Assembly (NCBI GenBank): GCA_903889605.1
Contig: CAISYK010000143.1
Coordinates: 1-11,215 of the forward strand
DNA length: 11,215 nucleotides
Source: an uncultured Bacteroidota bacterium
GTDB lineage: Bacteria > Bacteroidota > Bacteroidia > 2-12-FULL-35-15
Reading direction: 5' to 3'
Part shown: positions 1 to 7,404 of the stretch, one piece after another
How the letters are laid out: each line of letters starts with the position of its first letter
Position numbering within the stretch: the first letter of the stretch is position 1
Notes under the pieces: model-generated
What the model saw: the letters and a program-made list of their open reading frames with translations, nothing else
Told to the model about the DNA's origin: nothing
Database searches by the model: none
Translations under genes and position numbers: made by a program

Positions 1-70
1 AATTGCATTATTAACCTGAGTTCGATTGTTAATTTAGGCTAAAGCCTAATAATAACACGGTTTATCAAAT

Positions 71-90
71 CCACGCCTTAAAAGGCGTGG
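71..90. repeat. Perfect 9-bp hairpin, 2-nt loop
   Basis: Arms 71-79 (CCACGCCTT) and 82-90 (AAGGCGTGG) are perfectly complementary around an AA loop. The stem is GC-rich in an AT-rich surrounding. No T-tract follows on either strand, so a repeat-element palindrome is more likely than an intrinsic terminator. Confidence 0.85.
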
Positions 91-130
91 CTATCATTTT
101 ATACAACTTAATAATTTGTCTGGATTGTTG

Positions 131-150
131 CCACGGTCTTTAGACCGTGG
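131..150. repeat. Perfect 9-bp hairpin, 2-nt loop
   Basis: Arms 131-139 (CCACGGTCT) and 142-150 (AGACCGTGG) pair perfectly around a TT loop. It shares its CCAC...GTGG ends and length with the hairpin at 71-90, although the middle of the stem differs. This suggests two related REP-type units within one element. Confidence 0.85.
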
Positions 151-290
151 TATTATAGCAGGTAATTTTATTGGGCTTTAGCCAAAACAGGTTCGTATTA
201 TTAATCGAACTCAGGTTATTAAGGCATATTTTTTTAGTGGGTATAATATCTATTGTTCGCTGTCGGCAATATAATTTCCTGAAAAAGTAT

Positions 291-905
291 ATGCATAAAC
301 GAAGCTATTATATAATAAATGCAATTACATTCTATAGGCTTCTGGCAGCGCCGATACTGATATTCATGATTTTTAACGGCAATTTTAATTTATTTAAATG
401 GATGCTTGCTGTTAGTTTCTTTACTGATCTGATAGATGGTTTTCTCGCCAGAAAATTCGGAACAGAAAGTGTTTTCGGCGCCAGGCTGGATTCTTTGGGT
501 GATGATCTTACAGTAATTGCCGCTATTATCGGCATTTTTGTTTTTAAGATGCAGTTTGTAAAAGATAATTTAGTTATCGCCTCAATTGTATTTGGTTTAT
601 TAATTATTCAAAACATTTTTGCCTTGGTTAGGTATCACAAAATTTCAAGTTTTCATACATATTCAGCCAAAGCAGCAGCAATACTCCAAGGTGCATTCCT
701 GATATTAATATTTTTTTTACCTCATCCTAATTACTTTTTGTTTTATGCCGCCTCCGTTGTCACAGCGCTTGACCTTGCTGAAGAAATTATTTTAGTACTT
801 ATTTTACCTAAATGGGAAGCTAATGTTAAAGGAATATATTGGGTTCTTAAAAGGAAGTCCAAAAACGAAGAACCAACAAAAGGAAGAGATTACCAGTTTC
901 AATAA
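291..905 (+). CDS. CDP-alcohol phosphatidyltransferase family membrane protein
   Basis: 204 aa. Enzymes of this family transfer a phosphoalcohol group between a CDP-linked donor and an alcohol acceptor in phospholipid synthesis at the inner membrane. The complete family signature D-x2-D-G-x2-A-R-x8-G-x3-D-x3-D is present: D46, D49, G50, A53, R54, G63, D67, D71. The aspartates bind the divalent metals and D71 is the usual catalytic base (family knowledge). About six hydrophobic segments follow the expected fold, and the tail after about residue 180 is basic. The frame stays open upstream to a TTG at 171, but that extension would run into the palindromic element. The ATG at 291 gives the usual short N-terminus (MHKRSYYIIN...YR) just before TM1, so I chose it. 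Acceptor (glycerol phosphate, serine, inositol or other) cannot be read from the sequence. The gene converges on the esterase gene, leaving 47 bp between stop codons with no clear terminator. Confidence 0.88.
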   Translation: MHKRSYYIINAITFYRLLAAPILIFMIFNGNFNLFKWMLAVSFFTDLIDGFLARKFGTESVFGARLDSLGDDLTVIAAIIGIFVFKMQFVKDNLVIASIVFGLLIIQNIFALVRYHKISSFHTYSAKAAAILQGAFLILIFFLPHPNYFLFYAASVVTALDLAEEIILVLILPKWEANVKGIYWVLKRKSKNEEPTKGRDYQFQ

Positions 906-952
906 TTGAGCGCTGGAATATTTTATATAACACCAAAATAATAATACTTCAA

Positions 953-3049
953 TTAATATTTTATGATTTTATGAGTGACATCTCCCCGACTTGTTTTCAC
1001 CTTCAATAAATAAAGCCCGCTTTGTAATTCATGAATATCTATGTCAGCAGTATTAGTATTAAATTGTTTCGCTAAAACTAATATACCAATTGAGTTATAT
1101 AAACGTATCTCAAATTGACCTGATCCCTTTAAAGATACTGCAATTGCATCTGAAGCCGGGTTAGGATAAATAATTATATCTTTTGAAACATCATCATTAT
1201 TAGATATGCCTGTCGAAATACAAGAGCTGACATATATTGCATCGTTTGCTGAATTAGAACAACTATTCACATCGATTAAAGTATACGTAATAACATTCCA
1301 TCCTATTGGTGCAGAGCCAGGATCAAAGCTGCCGGCATTAACTCCCAAACCGCTGTAGATGCCATTCAACGGGGTTCCCCCGGATAAAACAACTGCTCCG
1401 TCAAAACTGCAAAGTGTATCGCTGCCGTTCAAGCTTAAAGCAACAGAAGTTGGTGTATAAAAAGTCAAATTTGTGGACAAAACACTGTCGCATCCATTTG
1501 CAGCTGTCAGAGTATCAATATATGTATCAGCAGTGCTGTAAGTGTGCCCTCCAATTATTAATGTTTCCCCGGCACATATTGTTTTTGCTTGGCTTGCTGT
1601 AATCAATGGCGGCTCATTTACAGTAAAATTATTTGACGTAACAACAACAGATGCATTGTCTGTAACAGTAACCGAATAAACTCCTGCAGCCAAGCCGCTG
1701 GCTGAAGAAGCCGTTCCGCCTCCAGGTGACCAGCTATAAGTAAAAGGTCCGGCTCCGCCAGTTTCCGTTACAGATAGAGCGCCTGTTGATGCCCCATGGC
1801 ATGAAATAAATGAAGTCTGGGAAACAGATGTAATGAAAAGAACTTTAACATACAACGATGCAATATCATTTTTACAGCCGCCGCTGGTTGTTTCCTGTAC
1901 AGAAACATTACCGCTGTTTAAACCAAAATTAACAACAATTGAATTACTGCCTTGTCCGCTGACAATGCTTGCCCCGGCCGGAACTGTCCATGCATAAGCT
2001 GAACCGGAAGTATTAACTGCACTATATGAAACATTTACAGCATTTTGATTTACTTGTATTAATCCCGAAATAGTATAGGGGTTTGTTAATATATCAAAGA
2101 AGTCTGCTGCCCAATAAGTGGAATGGAAATTTTTTTCGATAGCGTAAGTACCGGTTGCCCCCCCCTGCCTTGGACAAGAACCTGTATCCAGTGAAATACC
2201 ATGTCCCATGCCGGTGATCTTATAATAATATACTACAGGATTATTTAAGTTGTCCTTATAAATAGTTTGCTCAACCGATGTATTTCCCTCAAAAGCGCTG
2301 ATAGTTGCATCAGCTGTTTGATCAGCATTGTTTAAATCTGTCCATTGTTTGATAAGTTCTGCGGCATTGTTAATATTTACGGTTAAATCATAGGTGCCGT
2401 GAAAGATTGCTACATGCGGGAATGGGCCTAAGTAGGAAGGATTTTCACTTTTTACCAATGCACTCCATTGCGTTGGTGTTTTTACCACGTAACCGCCCAT
2501 CGCAAGTGATGCTGTTGAACTGGATGATGATGCTTTGTATGGCAAGCCCGCCATTATAGCTCCTTTGTTAAATATTTCAGGATAAGCGGCTAACATAACA
2601 CTTGTCATGCCGGCCCCGGCGGACAAACCTGTAACAAAAATTTTAGCGTTGTCTATTGCATAATGTGTTTTCACATAATCTATCATTTGTTTGATAGACA
2701 AAGCTTCGCCTTGATTTTTACTTTGATCCGCAGCATCAAACCAGTTAAAACACTTACTGCTGTTATTGGCCGTTACCTGCTCCGGGTAAATCATTATAAA
2801 TTTATGCCTGTCGGCTAACTTATTCCAGCCGGATTGTGCTGCGTAAATAGCGGCAGTCTGCGAACAGCCGTGCATAGCTATAACCAAAGATGCTGAGCCG
2901 GAAATGCCTGGAGGCACATATGTATACATATTCAAAGCGCCGGGATTACTTCCAAATGAAGGAACTGCAGTTAAGGAGCCTTGGGCCTCAGCATTGCCAG
3001 TAAAGAATACAACAACAATTAAGGCTATTAGTGATTTTAATATTTTCAT
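953..3049 (-). CDS. Secreted PHB-depolymerase/CE1-type esterase with PKD/SprB-like modules and T9SS sorting domain
   Basis: 698 aa. A Sec signal peptide (residues 1-22, cleavage near AEA-Q) precedes an alpha/beta hydrolase of the poly(3-hydroxybutyrate) depolymerase / carbohydrate esterase 1 type, about residues 25-325. Visible landmarks are the oxyanion segment HGC (60-62), the nucleophile elbow GLSAG with S143, a likely acid D221 in HGTYD, and the likely catalytic H283 in GMGHG. Residues about 327-403 look like a PKD-type Ig fold, and 413-480 like a SprB repeat (SCHG...G..SYSW...G.Y.VTVTD). Residues 481-610 hold two cysteine-containing modules of the kind common in Bacteroidota adhesins. 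The C-terminus from about 624 (IIIYPNPASD...GLYLLKV) is a T9SS type A sorting domain. The protein is therefore expected outside the cell or on its surface. The substrate could be PHB, another polyester, or an acetyl or feruloyl ester on polysaccharide; the sequence does not decide. It lies 123 bp downstream of another T9SS cargo gene on the same strand with no clear terminator between, so co-transcription is possible. Confidence 0.87.
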   Translation of the reverse strand: MKILKSLIALIVVVFFTGNAEAQGSLTAVPSFGSNPGALNMYTYVPPGISGSASLVIAMHGCSQTAAIYAAQSGWNKLADRHKFIMIYPEQVTANNSSKCFNWFDAADQSKNQGEALSIKQMIDYVKTHYAIDNAKIFVTGLSAGAGMTSVMLAAYPEIFNKGAIMAGLPYKASSSSSTASLAMGGYVVKTPTQWSALVKSENPSYLGPFPHVAIFHGTYDLTVNINNAAELIKQWTDLNNADQTADATISAFEGNTSVEQTIYKDNLNNPVVYYYKITGMGHGISLDTGSCPRQGGATGTYAIEKNFHSTYWAADFFDILTNPYTISGLIQVNQNAVNVSYSAVNTSGSAYAWTVPAGASIVSGQGSNSIVVNFGLNSGNVSVQETTSGGCKNDIASLYVKVLFITSVSQTSFISCHGASTGALSVTETGGAGPFTYSWSPGGGTASSASGLAAGVYSVTVTDNASVVVTSNNFTVNEPPLITASQAKTICAGETLIIGGHTYSTADTYIDTLTAANGCDSVLSTNLTFYTPTSVALSLNGSDTLCSFDGAVVLSGGTPLNGIYSGLGVNAGSFDPGSAPIGWNVITYTLIDVNSCSNSANDAIYVSSCISTGISNNDDVSKDIIIYPNPASDAIAVSLKGSGQFEIRLYNSIGILVLAKQFNTNTADIDIHELQSGLYLLKVKTSRGDVTHKIIKY

Positions 3050-3172
3050 AAAAAATTTGATTAGATTGACAGTCCTATTCCTAATTATTGATAATTTGTA
3101 ATTGTGTTTTATACATTCGAAGCTTTTTCAAATTGGTAGATTTCCAAACTCTCAAATCAAGTAAATAATTTG

Positions 3173-5458
3173 CTAATGATGAATAATTACCCGTTTAATT
3201 TGTCCGCCGCCTTTTATACCGCCGTCTGCAGTTCTTTCAGTTACTTTACAAATGTATACCCCTTGTGATAAATTTTGCGTGTTTAATATTATACTCTTAT
3301 CGATTGTTTTTTGTGATGTGATCAGCTGTCCCATAATTGAAAATAATTCAATGGTATAATAGCTGTTGTTATCACTTCTGATCTTTATGGTAACTGTATT
3401 ATTGGCTGGGTTTGGAAATAAATCGAAATTCCAATGAATAAAATTCTCAGTTTTAGGTACAGATGACGGACCTGAAGAGCCTTTGTAATATGAAACACCT
3501 CCTTCATAATTGCCGATTATCATATCCATAATGCCGTCATTATCAATGTCTGCGCCGTTTGGAGATGTACGTGTGCCTTGGAAAATGTTTTCAAACGTGG
3601 AATCTACTAATGTAAAATTACCAGCAAGGTTGCCGTCAATATTATCATAAAGCCTCAAATAACCGCTTTCCTCACCAACCAATAATTTTGTAATGCCGTT
3701 TTGTTTAAAAATAAAAGGATAACTGTATCCCGTAGAATATCCCGGTAAATTTACTTTTATATTACCAAAAAAATGCGTGACAGAATCCATTACAGGTATA
3801 GCTGCTGAAGCACTTCCTATATGATGATAGTAGGCAATTTTACCATTTCTTCCTCCGATTATAATATCATTTTTACCATCACTATCAAGATCAACAATCT
3901 GCGGTACAGCAAAATCCCCTACATCAATAATACGATTATTGGAATTCTTTAAATTAGACTGAGATAACACAAAATTGGCCCCTGCGCCTGGCGATGCCGT
4001 GTTTTCGAAATAAAATAACCTGCCGTCAAAGCTGCCAATTACCATATCAGCATCACCATCACCATCCAAATCGCCGAATGCCGGAACCATATTGGAAATA
4101 GATAATGTGCTGAGACTTGCATAATCACGGGTTACTAATTCAAATTTGGGAACAGAGGCGGTGCCGATATTTTTAAACTGCGCTATCTGATGTCTAAATC
4201 CTGTCGAGGTAAAATAGCCGTAATTGCCGATAAATAAGTCCTTCAATCCATCATTATCATAATCAAAAAATACCGGATACGCTCCTTCCCCTACATCAAT
4301 CATATTGTCCTGCAATAAATTAGATTGCTGATATTGAAAAACCGGGAAACTGTTTGTTCCTGCATTTTTGTAATAAATCAGGCTGTTAAAGTTTTCTGAA
4401 GATCCTGCGGTATTGGGGCTTACAATCAAATCTTTTACGCCGTCATAATTTACATCAACATTATATCCGCAAGGAAAAGTGGCCATATCAACAGCCGCCG
4501 AACTGCCGTTATTAGATGGAAAAGCTCCGTCAACAGCCGACATACTGCTGGCAGAAGGCGTACCCCCGTTGGTTACCATCGTTAAATTATTATACGATAT
4601 ACCGCCAACTACCAAATCTTTATCATTATCGCCGTCCAAATCCAAACAAAGCTCACAACTTCCTGAATGACGATTACCGCCGCGCGGTCCAATGTTTGTG
4701 CTGTCGGGATCTAATCCAGGATTAACGACATTGCCGTAACAGGTATCATGCAGTGTAAAAACATTGGAATACATGTTTTCTGCAGCATATCCCCAGCATC
4801 GGTTTTTCATTTCAAATTTTAAACTGTCGCAGGTTCCATAATGCTCCATACTTTGATTCTGATGGTATTCCAGATATGTACCCAGAATACCAAAAGTTAT
4901 TATATCCAAATCGCCGTCGTTATCAATATCTGCAATTGCAGGAATATCTACCGAACTGACAAATAAATTATACATAGAAGTCGGTGTGGGAGGATTATAC
5001 ATAGAATACTGCAGTGAAGTAACTAAAGTAAACTGCAGACCTGAAGCAAAGCTCGATGTGTTTTTATAAACAGAAAATCCGCCGACAGAATAGCTGAAAA
5101 TATCTTCTTTACCATCACAGTTATAATCCCTCAGCAGAGCCCAGTCGTGCAAATTTGGGAATTTACTTTCATACTCTGGTGCATATTTAAAATCGACTGT
5201 GCCCGCAGTACCGTTATTGATATATGTACGTATTTTGTTTCCGGTTCGGTCAAAAATAAAAAGATCTTGTATGCCGTCCATATTCAGATCAATATTGGAT
5301 GCCTGGATAAAATTTAATCCTCCTGCCCATGGATTGGCAATATAGTTCCCGCCTATTTTAACCTGTATGCTGTCATTCCACTGAAAGTAAGGCTGTGCAT
5401 TTACAGCTGCGCTGAGTAATAAAATTAAAAACAGGATAGATGAACGTAATAATTTCAT
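3173..5458 (-). CDS. Secreted FG-GAP/VCBS-repeat protein with T9SS sorting domain
   Basis: 761 aa from the chosen start. The signal peptide is residues 1-21/22 (MKLLRSS...AAVNA-Q). Nine DxDxDG-type calcium-binding loops are visible, near residues 57, 111, 177, 273, 335, 399, 463, 523 and 637, each followed by a hydrophobic strand (D-L/I-x-I-G). This is typical of FG-GAP/VCBS beta-propeller blades; two have a Cys or a changed sixth position. A cysteine-containing insertion (about 210-272) sits between the third and fourth loops. A T9SS type A sorting domain begins near residue 676 (FDLFPNPANN) and ends in a basic GQIKRVIIHH tail. An in-frame ATG nine codons upstream (5485) is less likely: it falls inside the predicted -7 promoter element at 5483-5490 and would bury the signal peptide. 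The role is probably surface or extracellular adhesion or binding. No catalytic domain is seen. Confidence 0.85.
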   Translation of the reverse strand: MKLLRSSILFLILLLSAAVNAQPYFQWNDSIQVKIGGNYIANPWAGGLNFIQASNIDLNMDGIQDLFIFDRTGNKIRTYINNGTAGTVDFKYAPEYESKFPNLHDWALLRDYNCDGKEDIFSYSVGGFSVYKNTSSFASGLQFTLVTSLQYSMYNPPTPTSMYNLFVSSVDIPAIADIDNDGDLDIITFGILGTYLEYHQNQSMEHYGTCDSLKFEMKNRCWGYAAENMYSNVFTLHDTCYGNVVNPGLDPDSTNIGPRGGNRHSGSCELCLDLDGDNDKDLVVGGISYNNLTMVTNGGTPSASSMSAVDGAFPSNNGSSAAVDMATFPCGYNVDVNYDGVKDLIVSPNTAGSSENFNSLIYYKNAGTNSFPVFQYQQSNLLQDNMIDVGEGAYPVFFDYDNDGLKDLFIGNYGYFTSTGFRHQIAQFKNIGTASVPKFELVTRDYASLSTLSISNMVPAFGDLDGDGDADMVIGSFDGRLFYFENTASPGAGANFVLSQSNLKNSNNRIIDVGDFAVPQIVDLDSDGKNDIIIGGRNGKIAYYHHIGSASAAIPVMDSVTHFFGNIKVNLPGYSTGYSYPFIFKQNGITKLLVGEESGYLRLYDNIDGNLAGNFTLVDSTFENIFQGTRTSPNGADIDNDGIMDMIIGNYEGGVSYYKGSSGPSSVPKTENFIHWNFDLFPNPANNTVTIKIRSDNNSYYTIELFSIMGQLITSQKTIDKSIILNTQNLSQGVYICKVTERTADGGIKGGGQIKRVIIHH

Positions 5459-5482
5459 AACAATGCCATTTATTGTGTAGTG

Positions 5483-5490
5483 CAAATGTA
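5483..5490 (-). promoter_or_regulatory. Bacteroidota -7 promoter element for the FG-GAP gene
   Basis: On the - strand this reads TACATTTG, an exact match to the Bacteroidota sigma-ABfr -7 consensus TAnnTTTG. It lies 24 bp upstream of the chosen ATG at 5458, which would give a short 5' UTR of roughly 15-20 nt. No good TTTG -33 box is found at the expected spacing. The position also argues against the alternative start at 5485. Confidence 0.55.
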
Positions 5491-5605
5491 GCTAAAACAA
5501 AGCAATTTGACTGCATCAAAGATGATTTCCAGTCGGAATGTTTTATAATTATTAAATCAAGATATATTATTTAATTTAGCTGCAGGATAATACCCTATCA
5601 CACGG

Positions 5606-5661
5606 TTCTCGACTCCGCTCGAACTGACTTGTTTGCTGGCCATTTAGAGCGGAGTAGAGAA
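5606..5661. repeat. Imperfect 15-bp inverted repeat in the divergent intergenic region
   Basis: Arms 5606-5620 (TTCTCGACTCCGCTC) and 5647-5661 are reverse complements at 14 of 15 positions, separated by a 26-nt loop. The GC-rich arms contrast with the AT-rich flanks. It sits between two divergently transcribed genes, 42 bp before the ATG of the SecD-like lipoprotein gene. It could be a dispersed repeat, a protein-binding site, or a structure in the leader RNA. No T-tract directly follows on the - strand, but a T-run lies at 5674-5680 on the + strand. Confidence 0.6.
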
Positions 5662-5702
5662 AGCGGGAAGGCATTTTTTTCTTAACTAAATGACATTGGA
5701 TT

Positions 5703-7055
5703 ATGAATAGTAAAAACAGTATATGGTTATTTGTGATATCAATTATTGCTTTTAGTATTTTGGATTCCTGCAAAGAACAGCGTAAGGCGGATATTAACAA
5801 TGACGGCGGCGTTAGTATTGTATTGGAAGCATCTATTGCCGACATAATCCGCTCTCGCTGCACTGATAATAGCGATACAACAATAAACAAAGCCTTGATT
5901 AAATCAGCAGGAATTAAATTGACATCGAAAAAATCTTTTGCTGAAATTTTTGTGACAGAATTATATAAAAACAGTAATAATAATACTGCATTGTCTTTTA
6001 TCCCACGATTTGAGGGATTACAAGAAAATGCATCTTCCGCTGATTGTTTGAAATATTTACTTCAGCAAACAGATGATACAATGGAAAAACTGAAACAAGT
6101 ATTATTGAGACGTGTTAATAAATTCGGTATTGAAAATTCAATAATTCAAATTATAGGCAATGATGGTCGAATTTTGGTCCAGTTGCCAGGAGTTGCGCCA
6201 AGCACAAGGCTTAATAATTTACTTCTGGCCTCTGGCAAGCTCGAATTTTGGGAAACTTATGATAACAAAGAAATTTTCCCCTTATTGGATAAAATTAATA
6301 AAGAATTAAAAAATATTCTTCTTGAAAAATATCCTGAATCAATAATTAAAAAAATTGATAATCCTTTAAATGCTGACAGCTCAATGTCTTTATCTAAACA
6401 ATTATCACTGGCAAAATCAGCCGAAAGTGATTCGCTGACAGTTTTAAGATCACTTAAAATAGAGAACCCGCTGTTTGCAGTATTAAGTCCGGCAATCAGC
6501 CGTAATGAAAAGGGTCAGTCAGTTTTAAATAATGGCCCTGTTGTGGGATTTGCAGCCATTACGGATACAGGGAAGATAAATGCCTATTTACGTGATACTA
6601 AAATAAAATCAATGTTCAAACCGTATACAAAATTTTTATGGGAATTTAAAACCTTTAGAAAAGAAGAATACTTCTTAGATTTAGTTGCAGTTGACGGTAC
6701 CAGGGGAAAAGGGAAAGCCCCTCTATCAGGCAATATTATTACCGAAGCCCATAAAGTAATTTACAAAAAGAGCTCCTCCCCAACTATTTCCATAAGAATG
6801 ACACCAGATGCTGCTGTTGTCTGGGGACAATTAACAAAAGAAAACATCGGCAAGTCAATAGCTATTGTATTGAACAACTGCGTATATTCATACCCCACAG
6901 TTCAGGGCGAAATTTCAGGAGGGGAATCTTCGATAACAGGTACTTTCTCACAGGAAGAAGCTGATGATTTTGTAAATCTATTAAACGCAAACAGCTTGCC
7001 GGCCAAGCTCACAATCCTGCAGACCCAGGTTATTGCGCCATTAAGTAAACAGTAA
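5703..7055 (+). CDS. Lipoprotein paralog of the SecD periplasmic (P1) domain
   Basis: 450 aa. The N-terminus is a hydrophobic signal followed by a lipobox ending at C23 (SILDSC; Asp at -2 is atypical), then KEQRK. The mature part aligns end to end with the P1 region of the adjacent SecDF. Residues 34-51 match SecDF 110-127, LEFWETYDNK at 180-189 matches 260-269, and 254-434 match 362-543 with a single one-residue gap. Shared blocks include FKPYTKFLW, NIGKSIAIVL and VYSYPTVQGEI. The LGLDLKGG motif of SecD is degenerate here (INNDGG). The Ser/Lys-rich linker is shorter (about 209-253 versus 287-360 in SecDF). The protein ends at VIAPLSKQ, where SecDF has VVGPTLGAE and enters TM2, so all transmembrane helices and the SecF half are absent. 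This is inferred to be a lipid-anchored periplasmic protein, perhaps an accessory to SecDF or a P1-like chaperone. It could instead be a decaying duplicate, but the intact frame and conserved motifs argue against that. No -7 consensus or Shine-Dalgarno site is clear upstream. Confidence 0.82.
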   Translation: MNSKNSIWLFVISIIAFSILDSCKEQRKADINNDGGVSIVLEASIADIIRSRCTDNSDTTINKALIKSAGIKLTSKKSFAEIFVTELYKNSNNNTALSFIPRFEGLQENASSADCLKYLLQQTDDTMEKLKQVLLRRVNKFGIENSIIQIIGNDGRILVQLPGVAPSTRLNNLLLASGKLEFWETYDNKEIFPLLDKINKELKNILLEKYPESIIKKIDNPLNADSSMSLSKQLSLAKSAESDSLTVLRSLKIENPLFAVLSPAISRNEKGQSVLNNGPVVGFAAITDTGKINAYLRDTKIKSMFKPYTKFLWEFKTFRKEEYFLDLVAVDGTRGKGKAPLSGNIITEAHKVIYKKSSSPTISIRMTPDAAVVWGQLTKENIGKSIAIVLNNCVYSYPTVQGEISGGESSITGTFSQEEADDFVNLLNANSLPAKLTILQTQVIAPLSKQ

Positions 7056-7260
7056 AAAATATCGGCTTTCAATCGCTCAGTAAAAAACTGATAAGTATTT
7101 TAAACTATCTGAGGTGAGAATAAATGACTTATCTTTTATTTTGGGGGACAAAGCTGGGTTCACTCAAGTAAAAATCAATAATTCAACAGCTAAGAACCTG
7201 GATTTTCTGCTGCAAATACCAAGGCAAAAAACAATTCATCACAACCATATTGATTATTAA

Positions 7261-7292
7261 ATTGGTAAATATTAATTGTTATTCTATATTTG
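7261..7292 (+). promoter_or_regulatory. Bacteroidota-type promoter for secDF
   Basis: TATATTTG at 7285-7292 matches the -7 consensus TAnnTTTG exactly. ATTG at 7261-7264 is a reasonable -33 box (TTTG consensus), 20 nt upstream. Transcription would start near 7298, giving a leader of about 115 nt that contains the direct and tandem repeats described separately. An own promoter means secDF need not depend on read-through from the lipoprotein gene. Confidence 0.6.
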
Positions 7293-7323
7293 CACCCGTA
7301 TTTTTAAAAAAATAATAAATCAA

Positions 7324-7349
7324 TTTGAAAATGTGAACGTTTGAAAATG
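7324..7349. repeat. 10-bp direct repeat TTTGAAAATG
   Basis: TTTGAAAATG occurs at 7324-7333 and again at 7340-7349, a 16-bp period, within the predicted secDF leader. It may be part of a low-complexity AT-rich leader or a pair of binding sites. Nothing in the sequence decides between these. Confidence 0.6.
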
Positions 7350-7373
7350 CGGTAAAGTAATTACCGTTATTGG

Positions 7374-7404
7374 CAAATTATCAAATTATCAAATTATCAA
7401 ATTA
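7374..7404. repeat. 8-bp tandem repeat CAAATTAT, about 3.9 copies
   Basis: Three perfect CAAATTAT units (7374-7397) are followed by a seven-base partial copy (7398-7404). The array ends 10 bp before the secDF ATG, so it occupies the place where ribosome binding would be set. Copy-number slippage would alter the leader but not the reading frame. Confidence 0.85.

Larger units (their letters stand above)
4..226. repeat. Nested palindromic intergenic element (REP cluster or MITE-like)
   Basis: Seen directly: the outer arms 4-27 and 203-226 are reverse complements at 22 of 24 positions, with a perfect 16-bp core (12-27 and 203-218). Between them lie four hairpins with 2-nt loops: 34-49, 71-90, 131-150 and 171-185. 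The first and fourth hairpins are themselves near-inverted copies of each other, so the symmetry is nested. No coding potential is evident inside. Such structures fit a repetitive extragenic palindrome cluster mobilised by a REP-associated (IS200/IS605-like) transposase, or a small non-autonomous element with terminal inverted repeats. That assignment is inference, because no transposase is present and no target-site duplication can be verified this close to the window edge. The element ends 64 bp before the start chosen for the next gene. Confidence 0.75.

Noticed and set aside
4..226. CRISPR array interpretation of the repeated hairpins
   Set aside because: The units differ in sequence, are arranged as inverted pairs, and have no regular spacers.
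171..290. N-terminal extension of the CDP-alcohol phosphatidyltransferase from a TTG at 171
   Set aside because: It would start inside the palindromic element and add 40 residues not expected in this family. The ATG at 291 sits just before TM1.
906..952. Bidirectional terminator between the convergent genes
   Set aside because: No stem of useful length is visible in these 47 AT-rich bases.
5459..5485. Upstream ATG at 5485 for the FG-GAP protein
   Set aside because: It overlaps the predicted -7 promoter element and would place nine extra residues before a normal signal peptide.
5576..5890. 104-aa minus-strand frame across the divergent region
   Set aside because: It overlaps the start of the well-supported SecD-like lipoprotein gene and the inverted repeat, with no protein-like features.
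7124..7171. 15-codon ORF with a purine-rich GAGGTGAG stretch upstream
   Set aside because: It is too short, has no recognisable feature, and lies in a group that rarely uses Shine-Dalgarno sites. It might deserve ribosome profiling but is not supportable.
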